A program made the position numbers and the translations under genes. Shown piece by piece: positions 51,708 through 59,813 of a DNA stretch of 64,000 nt. The notes below the pieces were generated by a model that ran no database searches, was not told the origin of the DNA, and saw nothing but the letters and a program-made list of their open reading frames with translations. Source of the DNA: Marivita sp051251565 (lineage in GTDB: Bacteria > Pseudomonadota > Alphaproteobacteria > Rhodobacterales > Rhodobacteraceae); contig NZ_JBPOFB010000002.1 in the NCBI RefSeq assembly GCF_051251565.1, positions 1 to 64,000 of the forward strand. Reading direction: 5' to 3'. How positions within the stretch are numbered: position 1 is the first letter of the stretch; each line of letters begins with the position of its first letter.

Positions 51708-54536
51708 ATGGGTCACGTCCAGCCAGAGCTGAATCTGTCACCGAAAGTGTCTGACGAGGTGCGCAAAACCACCTGCTATATGTGCGCATGCCGCTGCGGG
51801 ATCGACGTGCATATGAAGGATGGCAAGGTCGCCTATATTGAAGGCAACCGCGACCACCCTGTGAACAAGGGTGTTTTGTGTGCGAAAGGTAGCGCGGGCA
51901 TCATGCAGCACAACGCGCCGTCGCGTCTGCGCGCGCCGTTGAAACGGGTCGGGCCGCGTGGGTCGGGTGAGTTTGAAGAGATTTCGTGGCAAGAAGCGCT
52001 GGGCATCGCCAAAGGCTGGCTGGCACCACTGCGCGCCGAAGCGCCGGAAAAACTTGCGTTTTTCACCGGGCGCGACCAGTCGCAATCCTTTACCAGCTTT
52101 TGGGCGCAGAATTTCGGCACGCCGAACTATGCTGCGCATGGTGGGTTTTGTTCTGTGAACATGGCCGCTGCGGGCATCTACACGATGGGTGGTGCTTTCT
52201 GGGAATTTGGTCAGCCCGATTGGGATCACACCAAACTGTTCATGTTGTTCGGCGTTGCCGAAGACCACGATAGCAATCCTATCAAGATGGGCCTTGGCAA
52301 GATCAAGGCGCGCGGGGCCAAGGTGATTGGCGTCAACCCGATCCGCACCGGCTATAATGCGATTGCCGATGATTGGGTGGGGATCACACCGGGCACAGAT
52401 GGGTTGTTTATCCTTGCGCTGGTGCATGAGCTGCTCAAGGCTGGGAAGATCGACCTCGATTACCTTGCCCGCTACACCAACGCACCGGTGCTGGTGAATG
52501 GCGACCCGAAGTCGCCGGAGCATGGATTGTTCCTCAAGGATAATGACGGCAAGCCGCTGGTCATGGACCGCGTGACAGGCAAGCTGACGCCTTTTGATCA
52601 GCCGGGTGTGAAACCTGATCTATCCGCCAATTACCGCCACGCCGGGATCACGCATAAGCCCGTGATGCACTTGTTGGCCGAGCGGTATCTTGATCCGAAA
52701 TACGCGCCCGAAGCTGTGGCCGACACTTGCGGCGTGCCAGCGACCAAGATCAAACGCATCGCAGCCGAGATTGCGCGCGTCGCCTTTGACGAAGCGATCG
52801 AGATTGATCAGCCGTGGACCGATTTCCGCGGCGAAAAGCATGACACAATGATCGGTCGTCCCGTGTCGTTCCACGCGATGCGCGGGATCAGCGCGCATTC
52901 GAACGGGTTCCAGACCTGCCGCGCGCTGCACGTTTTGCAAATTCTGCTGGGAACAGTTGAAACCCCCGGCGGCTTCCGCTTCAAGCCGCCTTATCCGAAA
53001 CCGGCGACCGCGCATCCGAAACCGCATTGCAAGGTCACACCGGGCAAGCCACTGGATGGTCCGCATCTTGGGTTTGTGCATGGTCCCGATGACCTTTGCC
53101 TGAAAGATGACGGCACGCCCGCGCGCATCGACAAAGCGTTCACGTGGGAAAACCCCATGAGCGCGCATGGGCTGATGCACATGGTGATTTCGAACGCCTA
53201 TGCGGGTGATCCGTACAAGATTGATACGCTGTTCATGTATATGGCGAATATGTCTTGGAATTCGTCGATGAACACGACGGGCGTGATGAAGATGCTGACG
53301 GATACCGATGAGAACGGCGATTACGTGATTCCGCGCATCATCTATTCGGATGCGTATAGCTCCGAGATGGTCGCCTATGCCGACCTGATCTTGCCCGATA
53401 CGACCTACCTCGAACGGCACGACTGTATTTCCCTGCTCGACCGTCCGATCTGTGAAGCAGACGCAGCTGCGGATGCAATCCGGTGGCCTGTTGTGGAACC
53501 TGATCGCGATGTGCGTGGGTTCCAGTCGGTGCTCTGCGAATTGGGTGCGATGCTCGATCTGCCGGGATTTGTGAATGAGGATGGCAGCCAGAAATACGCC
53601 GATTATGCTGATTACATCACCAACCACCAGCGCCGTCCCGGAGTTGGCCCGCTGGCAGGGTGGCGTCTAGGTGAACATGGCGTGACCGGCGGGCGTGGTG
53701 ATGCGAACGAGGCGCAGATTGACAGCTACATCGCCAATGGCGGGTTCTGGTCGTCACATGTTCCTGATGAGGGGTTGTATTATAAGCCGTGGAACAAAGC
53801 GTATCAGGATTGGGCGGTAGAGATCGGTCTCTACGATGCGCCCGCGCCCTACATTTTCCAGCTTTATGTCGAACCGATGCGTAAATTTCAGCTGGCTGCT
53901 GAAGGGCAGGGGGATCGACAGCCGCCGGATCACCTGCGCGAACGCATCAAGCATACGCTTGATCCGCTTCCGATCTGGTATCCGCCATTTGAGGACGGCC
54001 ATGTCGACCCAGAGGAATTCCCGGTTCATGCCCTGACACAACGCCCGATGGCGATGTACCACAGCTGGGGCACGCAGAACGCGTGGTTGCGGCAGATCCA
54101 TGGGCACAACCCGATGTACCTGCCCACCAAGCTTTGGGAACTGAACAGCTTCCAAACCGGCGATTGGGCGCGCATTTCCTCGGCGCATGGTGAGATCACG
54201 GTGCCGGTCGCGCATATGGCGGCGCTCAATGAAAATACGATCTGGACGTGGAACGCGATTGGCAAACGCAAAGGTGCGTGGGCCTTGGACAAGGACGCGC
54301 CAGAGGCAACCAAGGGGTTCCTGCTCAACCACCTGATCCACGAATTGCTGCCGCCCAAAGGGGATGGCCTGCGCTGGGCGAATTCTGACCCGATTACCGG
54401 ACAGGCGGCGTGGTTTGACTTGCGGGTGAAGATCGAAAAGGTCGCTGCCCCAAAGGAATCGCATCCGGTGTTTGACGAATTGAAATCGCCCGTTGCACAG
54501 GGGCCAGATGAGCTACGCTGGAAGGTAGAGACATGA
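51708..54536 (+). CDS. soeA: Sulfite dehydrogenase (quinone) molybdopterin subunit SoeA
   Basis: A complex-iron-sulfur molybdoenzyme of 942 residues that oxidises sulfite to sulfate at the cytoplasmic face. The N-terminal [4Fe-4S] ligands are Cys23, Cys26, Cys30 and Cys58 (CYMCACRCG...VLCAKG). Cys148 in HGGFCSVNM is the probable Mo ligand. There is no twin-arginine signal, which fits the cytoplasmic SoeA type described in Allochromatium and roseobacters. Position next to xsc supports sulfite as substrate. ATG 51708 follows GGGAGGAATCC. A 54-residue ORF starts at its stop codon (ATGA). Confidence 0.93.
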   Translation: MGHVQPELNLSPKVSDEVRKTTCYMCACRCGIDVHMKDGKVAYIEGNRDHPVNKGVLCAKGSAGIMQHNAPSRLRAPLKRVGPRGSGEFEEISWQEALGIAKGWLAPLRAEAPEKLAFFTGRDQSQSFTSFWAQNFGTPNYAAHGGFCSVNMAAAGIYTMGGAFWEFGQPDWDHTKLFMLFGVAEDHDSNPIKMGLGKIKARGAKVIGVNPIRTGYNAIADDWVGITPGTDGLFILALVHELLKAGKIDLDYLARYTNAPVLVNGDPKSPEHGLFLKDNDGKPLVMDRVTGKLTPFDQPGVKPDLSANYRHAGITHKPVMHLLAERYLDPKYAPEAVADTCGVPATKIKRIAAEIARVAFDEAIEIDQPWTDFRGEKHDTMIGRPVSFHAMRGISAHSNGFQTCRALHVLQILLGTVETPGGFRFKPPYPKPATAHPKPHCKVTPGKPLDGPHLGFVHGPDDLCLKDDGTPARIDKAFTWENPMSAHGLMHMVISNAYAGDPYKIDTLFMYMANMSWNSSMNTTGVMKMLTDTDENGDYVIPRIIYSDAYSSEMVAYADLILPDTTYLERHDCISLLDRPICEADAAADAIRWPVVEPDRDVRGFQSVLCELGAMLDLPGFVNEDGSQKYADYADYITNHQRRPGVGPLAGWRLGEHGVTGGRGDANEAQIDSYIANGGFWSSHVPDEGLYYKPWNKAYQDWAVEIGLYDAPAPYIFQLYVEPMRKFQLAAEGQGDRQPPDHLRERIKHTLDPLPIWYPPFEDGHVDPEEFPVHALTQRPMAMYHSWGTQNAWLRQIHGHNPMYLPTKLWELNSFQTGDWARISSAHGEITVPVAHMAALNENTIWTWNAIGKRKGAWALDKDAPEATKGFLLNHLIHELLPPKGDGLRWANSDPITGQAAWFDLRVKIEKVAAPKESHPVFDELKSPVAQGPDELRWKVET

Positions 54537-54697
54537 CCGGAGCTATGAAAGCCACCTTGATCACCATTGCTGTTGTCCTGATCGGTATGGCGCTGTCATT
54601 TATCTGGTTCGTCGCCACATGGGACAAAGACGCAGAGCCCCCTATCGGGTTCAACCTGTCACCGGCATACCTCGCGCCGGAGGATCGCATCACATGA
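54533..54697 (+). CDS. Small single-helix membrane protein between soeA and soeB
   Basis: A short ORF of 54 residues. It begins MTGAMKATLITIAVVLIGMA, has one transmembrane helix (about 6-28), then a charged patch WDKDAEPP and a C-terminal tail ending APEDRIT. Its ATG overlaps the soeA stop and its TGA overlaps the soeB start, both as ATGA, so all three are coupled. The topology suggests a membrane anchor or assembly helper for the SoeABC complex. I know of no named family for it. Exact coupling on both sides makes a chance ORF unlikely. Confidence 0.8.
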   Translation: MTGAMKATLITIAVVLIGMALSFIWFVATWDKDAEPPIGFNLSPAYLAPEDRIT

Positions 54698-55443
54698 CGC
54701 AGCTTCCCGAAAAAACCGACCGCAAGATGGGTCTGGTGATCGACCTTGATACCTGTGTCGGGTGCCATGCTTGTGTCGTGTCCTGCAAAGGGTGGAACAC
54801 CGAAAACTACGGTGCGCCTTTGTCTGATCAGAACCCCTATGGTGCGGATCCGTCAGGCACCTTCTTGAACCGGGTGCATTCCTACGAGGTCCAACCAGCC
54901 TCCGGCCCGGCGCAGCTTGTCCATTTTCCGAAATCCTGTCTGCATTGCGATGACGCACCCTGCGTGACCGTGTGCCCGACCGGAGCAAGTTATAAGCGCA
55001 CCGAAGATGGCATCGTTCTGGTCAACGAGAAAGATTGCATCGGCTGCGGCCTGTGCGCCTGGGCCTGCCCTTATGGCGCCCGCGAGCTGGATCAGGCGGA
55101 AGGGGTGATGAAGAAATGTACCCTGTGCGTGGATCGCATCTACAACGAAAACCTGCCCGAAGAAGATCGCGTGCCCGCTTGTGTGCGCACCTGCCCATCC
55201 AACGCGCGCCATTTCGGCGATCTGGGCGATCCCGACAGTGACGTCAGCCAATTGGTGGCCGAACGCGGCGGAATAGACCTGATGCCCGAACTTGGCACCA
55301 AGCCGGTGAACAAATACCTGCCGCCGCGTCCCAAGGACCGGCTGAACGAAGAAATCGACATCCTTGCGCCCTTGCTTGCGCCGATTGCGGAAGAGCCAAA
55401 AGGCTTCCTTGGATGGCTCGATAAAGCGCTGGAGAAACTCTGA
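54694..55443 (+). CDS. soeB: Sulfite dehydrogenase iron-sulfur subunit SoeB
   Basis: An electron-transfer subunit of 249 residues with four cysteine groups for [4Fe-4S] clusters: CVGCHACVVSC, CLHCDDAPCVTVC, CIGCGLCAWAC and CTLC followed by CVRTC. It passes electrons from SoeA to the membrane subunit. There is no signal peptide. Start and stop overlap both neighbours, and the open frame upstream of 54694 is part of the small-protein region. Confidence 0.95.
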   Translation: MTQLPEKTDRKMGLVIDLDTCVGCHACVVSCKGWNTENYGAPLSDQNPYGADPSGTFLNRVHSYEVQPASGPAQLVHFPKSCLHCDDAPCVTVCPTGASYKRTEDGIVLVNEKDCIGCGLCAWACPYGARELDQAEGVMKKCTLCVDRIYNENLPEEDRVPACVRTCPSNARHFGDLGDPDSDVSQLVAERGGIDLMPELGTKPVNKYLPPRPKDRLNEEIDILAPLLAPIAEEPKGFLGWLDKALEKL

Positions 55444-56315
55444 TGCATCCGGCTCCGTCCATTATTGCGTTTAGCACGTTTTCCGGGCTTGGGCTTGGCC
55501 TGTTGTTTTGGCTGGGGATCGATGCAACCGCACCCACCGGCTGGGTGGCGTTCGCGTTCTTTGCCATCGGTTACATCCTTGCGGTCGGTGGTCTGATCTC
55601 TTCCACGTTCCACCTTGGCCGCCCCGAACGCGCGATCAAGGCGTTCAGCCAATGGCAGACAAGCTGGCTGAGCCGCGAGGCGTGGTGCGCCGTTGCAGCC
55701 CTTGTCACGATGGGTCTCTACGGGTTCTTGCTTGTGTTCTTCGACACGCAGGTCGCGGTTCTGGGCTGGATCGGCGCAGTGTTCTGTCTGCTGACAGTCT
55801 ACACCACCTCGATGATCTATGCGCAGCTCAAGACTGTGCCGCGGTGGAACACGGTGCTCACCTCGGCCTTGTTTGTGGCCTTGTCTGTCGCAGGGGGCGC
55901 GCTTTTGTCGGGGCGGGTGACCATCGGTCTGGTGCTGCTGGTTGTTGCCGGTGCCCTTCAGGGGATTTGGTGGAAAACCGGCGATACCCGGTTCAAACAA
56001 AGTGGCACGGACATGAAAACCGCCACCGGGCTTGGCTTTATCGGTGAGGTGCGCGCGTTTGAAGCGCCCCATACCGGCACCAACTATCTGCTGAATGAAA
56101 TGGTCTACACGGTGGGCCGCCGCCATGCCCAAAAGCTGCGAACTGTGGCGCTGCTGCTGATGCTGGTGCTGCCGGTTCTGCTTTTGCTTTTGCCCTATCC
56201 GCACATCTTTGGTCTGCTGGCCCTGATCAGCCATATTGCAGGCGTGCTTGTGTCGCGCTGGTTGTTCTTTGCCGAGGCCGAGCATGTCGTGGGCCTCTAC
56301 TACGGAATGCGCTGA
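55443..56315 (+). CDS. soeC: Sulfite dehydrogenase membrane anchor SoeC (DmsC family)
   Basis: A membrane protein of 290 residues with about eight helices. The DmsC-type segment TFHLGRPERAIKAFSQWQTSW follows the second helix. It anchors SoeAB and hands electrons to quinone, without haem ligands of the NarI kind being evident. The start shares one base with the soeB stop. The next gene starts only 3 bases after its stop, although its product looks unrelated. Confidence 0.93.
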   Translation: MHPAPSIIAFSTFSGLGLGLLFWLGIDATAPTGWVAFAFFAIGYILAVGGLISSTFHLGRPERAIKAFSQWQTSWLSREAWCAVAALVTMGLYGFLLVFFDTQVAVLGWIGAVFCLLTVYTTSMIYAQLKTVPRWNTVLTSALFVALSVAGGALLSGRVTIGLVLLVVAGALQGIWWKTGDTRFKQSGTDMKTATGLGFIGEVRAFEAPHTGTNYLLNEMVYTVGRRHAQKLRTVALLLMLVLPVLLLLLPYPHIFGLLALISHIAGVLVSRWLFFAEAEHVVGLYYGMR

Positions 56316-56318
56316 CCC

Positions 56319-57302
56319 ATGCCCTTTATGCCCGGCTTTGATGATCGTTGGACAGATGTGCCAGACTACATCCTCGGGATCACCAAGGATATCTGGGAAG
56401 ATCGCGGAATCCACACGTTGCACGCCTATTACGGGCCGGAGCTTGTGGTCCGCTCGCCGGCCTCTGTGGTCAAAGGCAATGCAGGGATCATCGCCGCAAC
56501 CGAGGCAACGCTGGCCGAATTTCCCGACCGCGCGCTTTTGGGCGAAGATGTGATCTGGTGTTCCACCGGGGCGGACAGTTTCCTGTCGTCACACCGGCTT
56601 TATTGCACGGCTACCCATGACGGGCCGGGCGTCTACGGCGCGCCGACCGGGCGCAGGCTGGAATACCGTATCCTTGCGGATTGCTGGTGCCGCGAAAACG
56701 GTGTGTACGACGAATGGTTGATCCGTGATCAAGGGGCGATTGTGCGCCAGATGGGTCAGGACGTGACCGCCTGGACGCGTGATCTGATCGCGCGCGAAGG
56801 CGGGCCAGAGGCCTGCGTCAAACCAATGACCCCCGCCACCGATTTGCCTGGTCCCTATACCGGCATGGGCAATGACACCGCATGGGGACAGGCGTTGGCC
56901 GATATCCTGTCGCGGATTGCGCTGGCCGAGTTTTCGATCATCCCGCAGGCTTATCATCGTGCGGCGGAACTGGCCTATCCCGGCCATGTCACGGGCGTGG
57001 GGCATGCAGATGCGGATCGGTTCTGGATGCAGTTGCACGCGGCCTTCCCGACTGCGCGGTTTTCGATCGACCACCAAATTGGCATGGAAGACCCGCTTAG
57101 TGCAGCGCGTGCCGCGGTGCGGTGGTCTTTGCACGGCACACATTCCGGTTGGGGCATGTTCGGCCGGCCAACCGGGGTCGAGGTCTTTATCATGGGGATC
57201 ACCCACGCCGAATTTGGCCGCAATGGCCTGCGCCGGGAGTGGACACTGATTGACGAGACGGCGATCTGGAAACAGATCCTTTTGGCGACAGGTCAGGTTT
57301 AG
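56319..57302 (+). CDS. Tandem SnoaL-like (NTF2-fold) protein
   Basis: A protein of 327 residues that appears to hold two NTF2/SnoaL-like domains (about 10-150 and 175-325). Recurrent elements are WEDRGIHTLHAYYGPELVVRSP, RILADCWCRENGVYDEWLIRD and RREWTLIDETAIWKQIL, as in proteins annotated ester cyclase or polyketide cyclase SnoaL-like. Members bind small hydrophobic ligands, but the function here is unknown. It is co-directional with soeC and 3 bases away, yet is paired logically with the second SnoaL protein and LacI regulator downstream. Confidence 0.72.
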   Translation: MPFMPGFDDRWTDVPDYILGITKDIWEDRGIHTLHAYYGPELVVRSPASVVKGNAGIIAATEATLAEFPDRALLGEDVIWCSTGADSFLSSHRLYCTATHDGPGVYGAPTGRRLEYRILADCWCRENGVYDEWLIRDQGAIVRQMGQDVTAWTRDLIAREGGPEACVKPMTPATDLPGPYTGMGNDTAWGQALADILSRIALAEFSIIPQAYHRAAELAYPGHVTGVGHADADRFWMQLHAAFPTARFSIDHQIGMEDPLSAARAAVRWSLHGTHSGWGMFGRPTGVEVFIMGITHAEFGRNGLRREWTLIDETAIWKQILLATGQV

Positions 57303-57305
57303 GCG

Positions 57306-58304
57306 CTAGGCCGTGCCCCGGCGGACCAAGCGGACTGGCAAGGGATCGGGCGGTGTGACGTTGCTGCCACCAATCTCAGCCAACAAGGAAGAGACCGTTA
57401 TTGTCACCATCGCTTCGGCATCCTGCCTGATCGTCGTCAGATCATAAGCAGGCCATGCCGCGCTTGGCACATCGTCAAACCCGACAACGGCAACGTCCTC
57501 GGGGACGCGCAGCCCCAATTCAGCGCGCAAGACATCCATCACTCCGAACGCCATGTAGTCATTGGCAACAAACACGGCATCCGGCCTGTCGGACGTGTCG
57601 AACATGCGTCGTGCGGCGGCCTTGGCGCGGGGCAGGCGGAAATCTCCAACCTCACGGGCAAACATGCCCAACCCGGCCGCATGCAGACCTTCGACAAACC
57701 CGGCTTCACGGTCGCGCTGCGTGCTTGCCCCGTCCCATCCTGCGATATGTCCGATGCGCGTACGACCAAGCGACACCAGATGATCTGCCGCCATACGTCC
57801 ACCGCTTCGGTTGTCTGACACCACTGCCAATTCGCCCTCGGCCTCCAGCTTGCGGTTGAACAGCACGACGGGCACGCCAGACGCCCGGCAGCGGTTCGCC
57901 AAATCAGAACTAAGTGCAACCGACGCCAGCACGAGACCATCCACCTGGTAGTCAAGGATCTGGCCAACCACGTCTTCGATATCATGCGCGGTATGGGCCG
58001 CCATGAAGACCAGAACGTGATAGCCCTCACGCTCCAACGCCTCGGACAACAGCTCCAGTACCGTTGGATAGAAATGATTGTCGAGATAGGCCACCACCAG
58101 GCCGATGATCTTGCTCTTGCCGGTCAGCATTGCGCGGGCCAGCACATTGGGGCGGTAGCCAAGGGCATTGGCCGCTTCACGCACTTTCGTCGCGGTGCGG
58201 TCACTGACCGATGCGCCGGGCGTGAACACGCGGCTCACGGCAGAGCGGCTTACCCCGGCCCGCTTGGCCACGTCCAAAGAGGTGACTTTGCGAGGGGTCG
58301 TCAT
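57306..58304 (-). CDS. LacI-family transcriptional regulator
   Basis: A regulator of 332 residues with an N-terminal LacI helix-turn-helix (TSLDVAKRAGVSRSAVSRVFTPG, about 7-29), a hinge helix, and a periplasmic-binding-protein-like sugar or ligand domain (about 62-330). Its ATG overlaps the stop of the upstream SnoaL-like gene, so the two form an operon. A LacI-type palindrome lies upstream of that operon (58837-58850), which suggests autoregulation. It is convergent with the tandem SnoaL gene, with 3 bases between stops. Confidence 0.92.
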   Translation of the reverse strand: MTTPRKVTSLDVAKRAGVSRSAVSRVFTPGASVSDRTATKVREAANALGYRPNVLARAMLTGKSKIIGLVVAYLDNHFYPTVLELLSEALEREGYHVLVFMAAHTAHDIEDVVGQILDYQVDGLVLASVALSSDLANRCRASGVPVVLFNRKLEAEGELAVVSDNRSGGRMAADHLVSLGRTRIGHIAGWDGASTQRDREAGFVEGLHAAGLGMFAREVGDFRLPRAKAAARRMFDTSDRPDAVFVANDYMAFGVMDVLRAELGLRVPEDVAVVGFDDVPSAAWPAYDLTTIRQDAEAMVTITVSSLLAEIGGSNVTPPDPLPVRLVRRGTA

Positions 58305-58825
58305 GGCGCGGGTGGGGTCCTGTCCCCCCGGTCGAACGCCTCCCAGCCTTCTCCATTGAACACGTCAATGCCAAGCTGTGCCAACACATGCGGGAAATCG
58401 ACCATCACGTAATTGTCGACGATCTTGCCATCGACCACTTTCCAGAAATCCATGTAACGGATCGTGACGCGCGTGCCCGTGGCGTCCACCCCCATAAAAG
58501 GGCCTGAATGCACCGCCTCTTGTCGCCCGAAAGCTGCGGCCCATTCGCCCATGTAAAGGCGCGCCTCATCGATACAGACCTTGTCTGAAAAAGCGGCTTG
58601 AAAGGGCTTTTGCCAATTGTCCTGAAAGTCACGCAGACTGTCCTTGGTGCCGCACCCTGTGTTGCCCATCCAACGGAAGCCCTCGGCGAAAAACTCACCG
58701 ATATCTGCGATCCGGTGATCGTTCAGGCCGTCAACCATGCTTTCGATCACACGGCGGGTGTCTTCGGTCTTGTTTAAGTCCGTGTCCCGCGTCAGGACTG
58801 CCTGCTCTGGTCGCGCGCCTGTCAT
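58301..58825 (-). CDS. SnoaL-like (NTF2-fold) protein
   Basis: A single-domain protein of 174 residues. The core (about 30-150) shows DHRIADIGEFFAEGFRWMG, GPFMGVDATGTRVTIRYMDFWKVVDGKIVDNYVMVDF and a C-terminal LGIDVFNGEGW. This resembles SnoaL-like ester cyclases, which are often near carbohydrate or lactone catabolism genes. No catalytic assignment is possible. ATG 58825 follows GAGGG, and the longer frame is not supported. Confidence 0.78.
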   Translation of the reverse strand: MTGARPEQAVLTRDTDLNKTEDTRRVIESMVDGLNDHRIADIGEFFAEGFRWMGNTGCGTKDSLRDFQDNWQKPFQAAFSDKVCIDEARLYMGEWAAAFGRQEAVHSGPFMGVDATGTRVTIRYMDFWKVVDGKIVDNYVMVDFPHVLAQLGIDVFNGEGWEAFDRGDRTPPAP

Positions 58826-58836
58826 AATGCCCTCAC

Positions 58837-58850
58837 TGCATGCGTTTGCA
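58837..58850. promoter_or_regulatory. LacI-type operator candidate upstream of the SnoaL-LacI operon
   Basis: The sequence TGCATGCGTTTGCA (reverse strand TGCAAACGCATGCA) is a palindrome with outer TGCA arms and the central CG typical of LacI-family operators; the two inner pairs do not match. It lies 12-25 bases before the SnoaL start, overlapping the likely promoter. The remaining spacer to 58888 shows nothing else. Confidence 0.45.
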
Positions 58851-58887
58851 AGAGAGTGCCCGCAACCCAACCGATTTGGCAAGCGCG

Positions 58888-59532
58888 TTACTTTGACTTC
58901 CAGCTATCCACCCAGCGGCGCAAACCATTCCGGCGGCGGGCCAACCCGTCACCAACTGAGTCAAAGCCCTCCTCGACGTCTTCAAGAACCGGGTCGATCC
59001 GCGCAATGCGAAACCGCCGCCAGCGCACATATATCGCCCAGAACAACGCGGCCATGGATGTCAGGATAAGGATGTTGATCCACGGTATGATCCGCACATC
59101 CGGGCTTTCGACCTGACGGACAGAGATGGCGTTGGGGAAGATGGTGAAGAACTCGTTGCGCCAGCCATAGTGCTTGATCACAGCCCATTGCGGATCAGAC
59201 GCGGAGCTCCGCAGATCGGCCGCTTCTGCTTGAAGGTTCGATGTGTCGAACTTGAAATACGGTGGCCAGCCCCAGCCGGTGTCTTCATTGCGGTAGACCA
59301 TGACGCGGCCATTTTCCAACACAGCCGAGATAAACTGCACATCACGGCTGGCCAGACTGCCATCACTCCCGGCATCGGCAGAAGCCCAGAACCATCGGTT
59401 CTCACCGGGGTCGATCCGGCGCACCTCGGTGTCGGTGATCCGCGCAATATCGTGTTGCGGCAGGGTGTAGTGCAGGAACGACGCGAACAAGACCCAGAAG
59501 GTCAGGATAAAAGCCCACTTGATATAACCCAC
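58888..59532 (-). CDS. DUF1523 family membrane protein
   Basis: A protein of 214 residues. An N-terminal helix (about 5-24, KWAFILTFWVLFASFLHYTL) and a second helix near 148-168 bracket a periplasmic domain with QHDIARITDTEVRRID, RDVQFISAV and YFKFDTSNLQAEA, which match DUF1523. The C-terminus is basic and cytoplasmic. The start is GTG with a GGGGAC-type site. It is the last gene of the AAA-ATPase operon. Function is unknown. Confidence 0.85.
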   Translation of the reverse strand: MGYIKWAFILTFWVLFASFLHYTLPQHDIARITDTEVRRIDPGENRWFWASADAGSDGSLASRDVQFISAVLENGRVMVYRNEDTGWGWPPYFKFDTSNLQAEAADLRSSASDPQWAVIKHYGWRNEFFTIFPNAISVRQVESPDVRIIPWINILILTSMAALFWAIYVRWRRFRIARIDPVLEDVEEGFDSVGDGLARRRNGLRRWVDSWKSK

Positions 59533-59543
59533 GTCGCCGTCCC

Positions 59544-59810
59544 CTAGTAGAAATTCGTAAAGTAGATGATAACCGAAATAAGCGTCAGCGGCACGATATA
59601 CACCCCCAGAATGAGCTTACGTCGCAGCGATCCGTCATAGTCGCGCAATCCCGCCTTCACAAAGGCGTCGCGGTCGCCTTCGCGGATCTCCTCATCCCAT
59701 TCTTGTTCCAGCTTGTCACGGCGCACCGCACGCGAATAGAGCGACAGGCAAATATAGACCACGCTCAGGGCCAGGAACCCGATCACCAACAAACGCCCAA
59801 GTGCAAACAT
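59544..59810 (-). CDS. Small two-helix membrane protein
   Basis: A protein of 88 residues with hydrophobic segments at about 5-26 and 66-85 and a charged cytoplasmic loop between them (RAVRRDKLEQEWDEEIREGDRDAFV). It starts at ATG 59810 after GAGGTAGGCT, 3 bases after the DUF6638-like gene, and precedes the DUF1523 gene by 11 bases. No function is known. Confidence 0.8.
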   Translation of the reverse strand: MFALGRLLVIGFLALSVVYICLSLYSRAVRRDKLEQEWDEEIREGDRDAFVKAGLRDYDGSLRRKLILGVYIVPLTLISVIIYFTNFY

Positions 59811-59813
59811 AGC

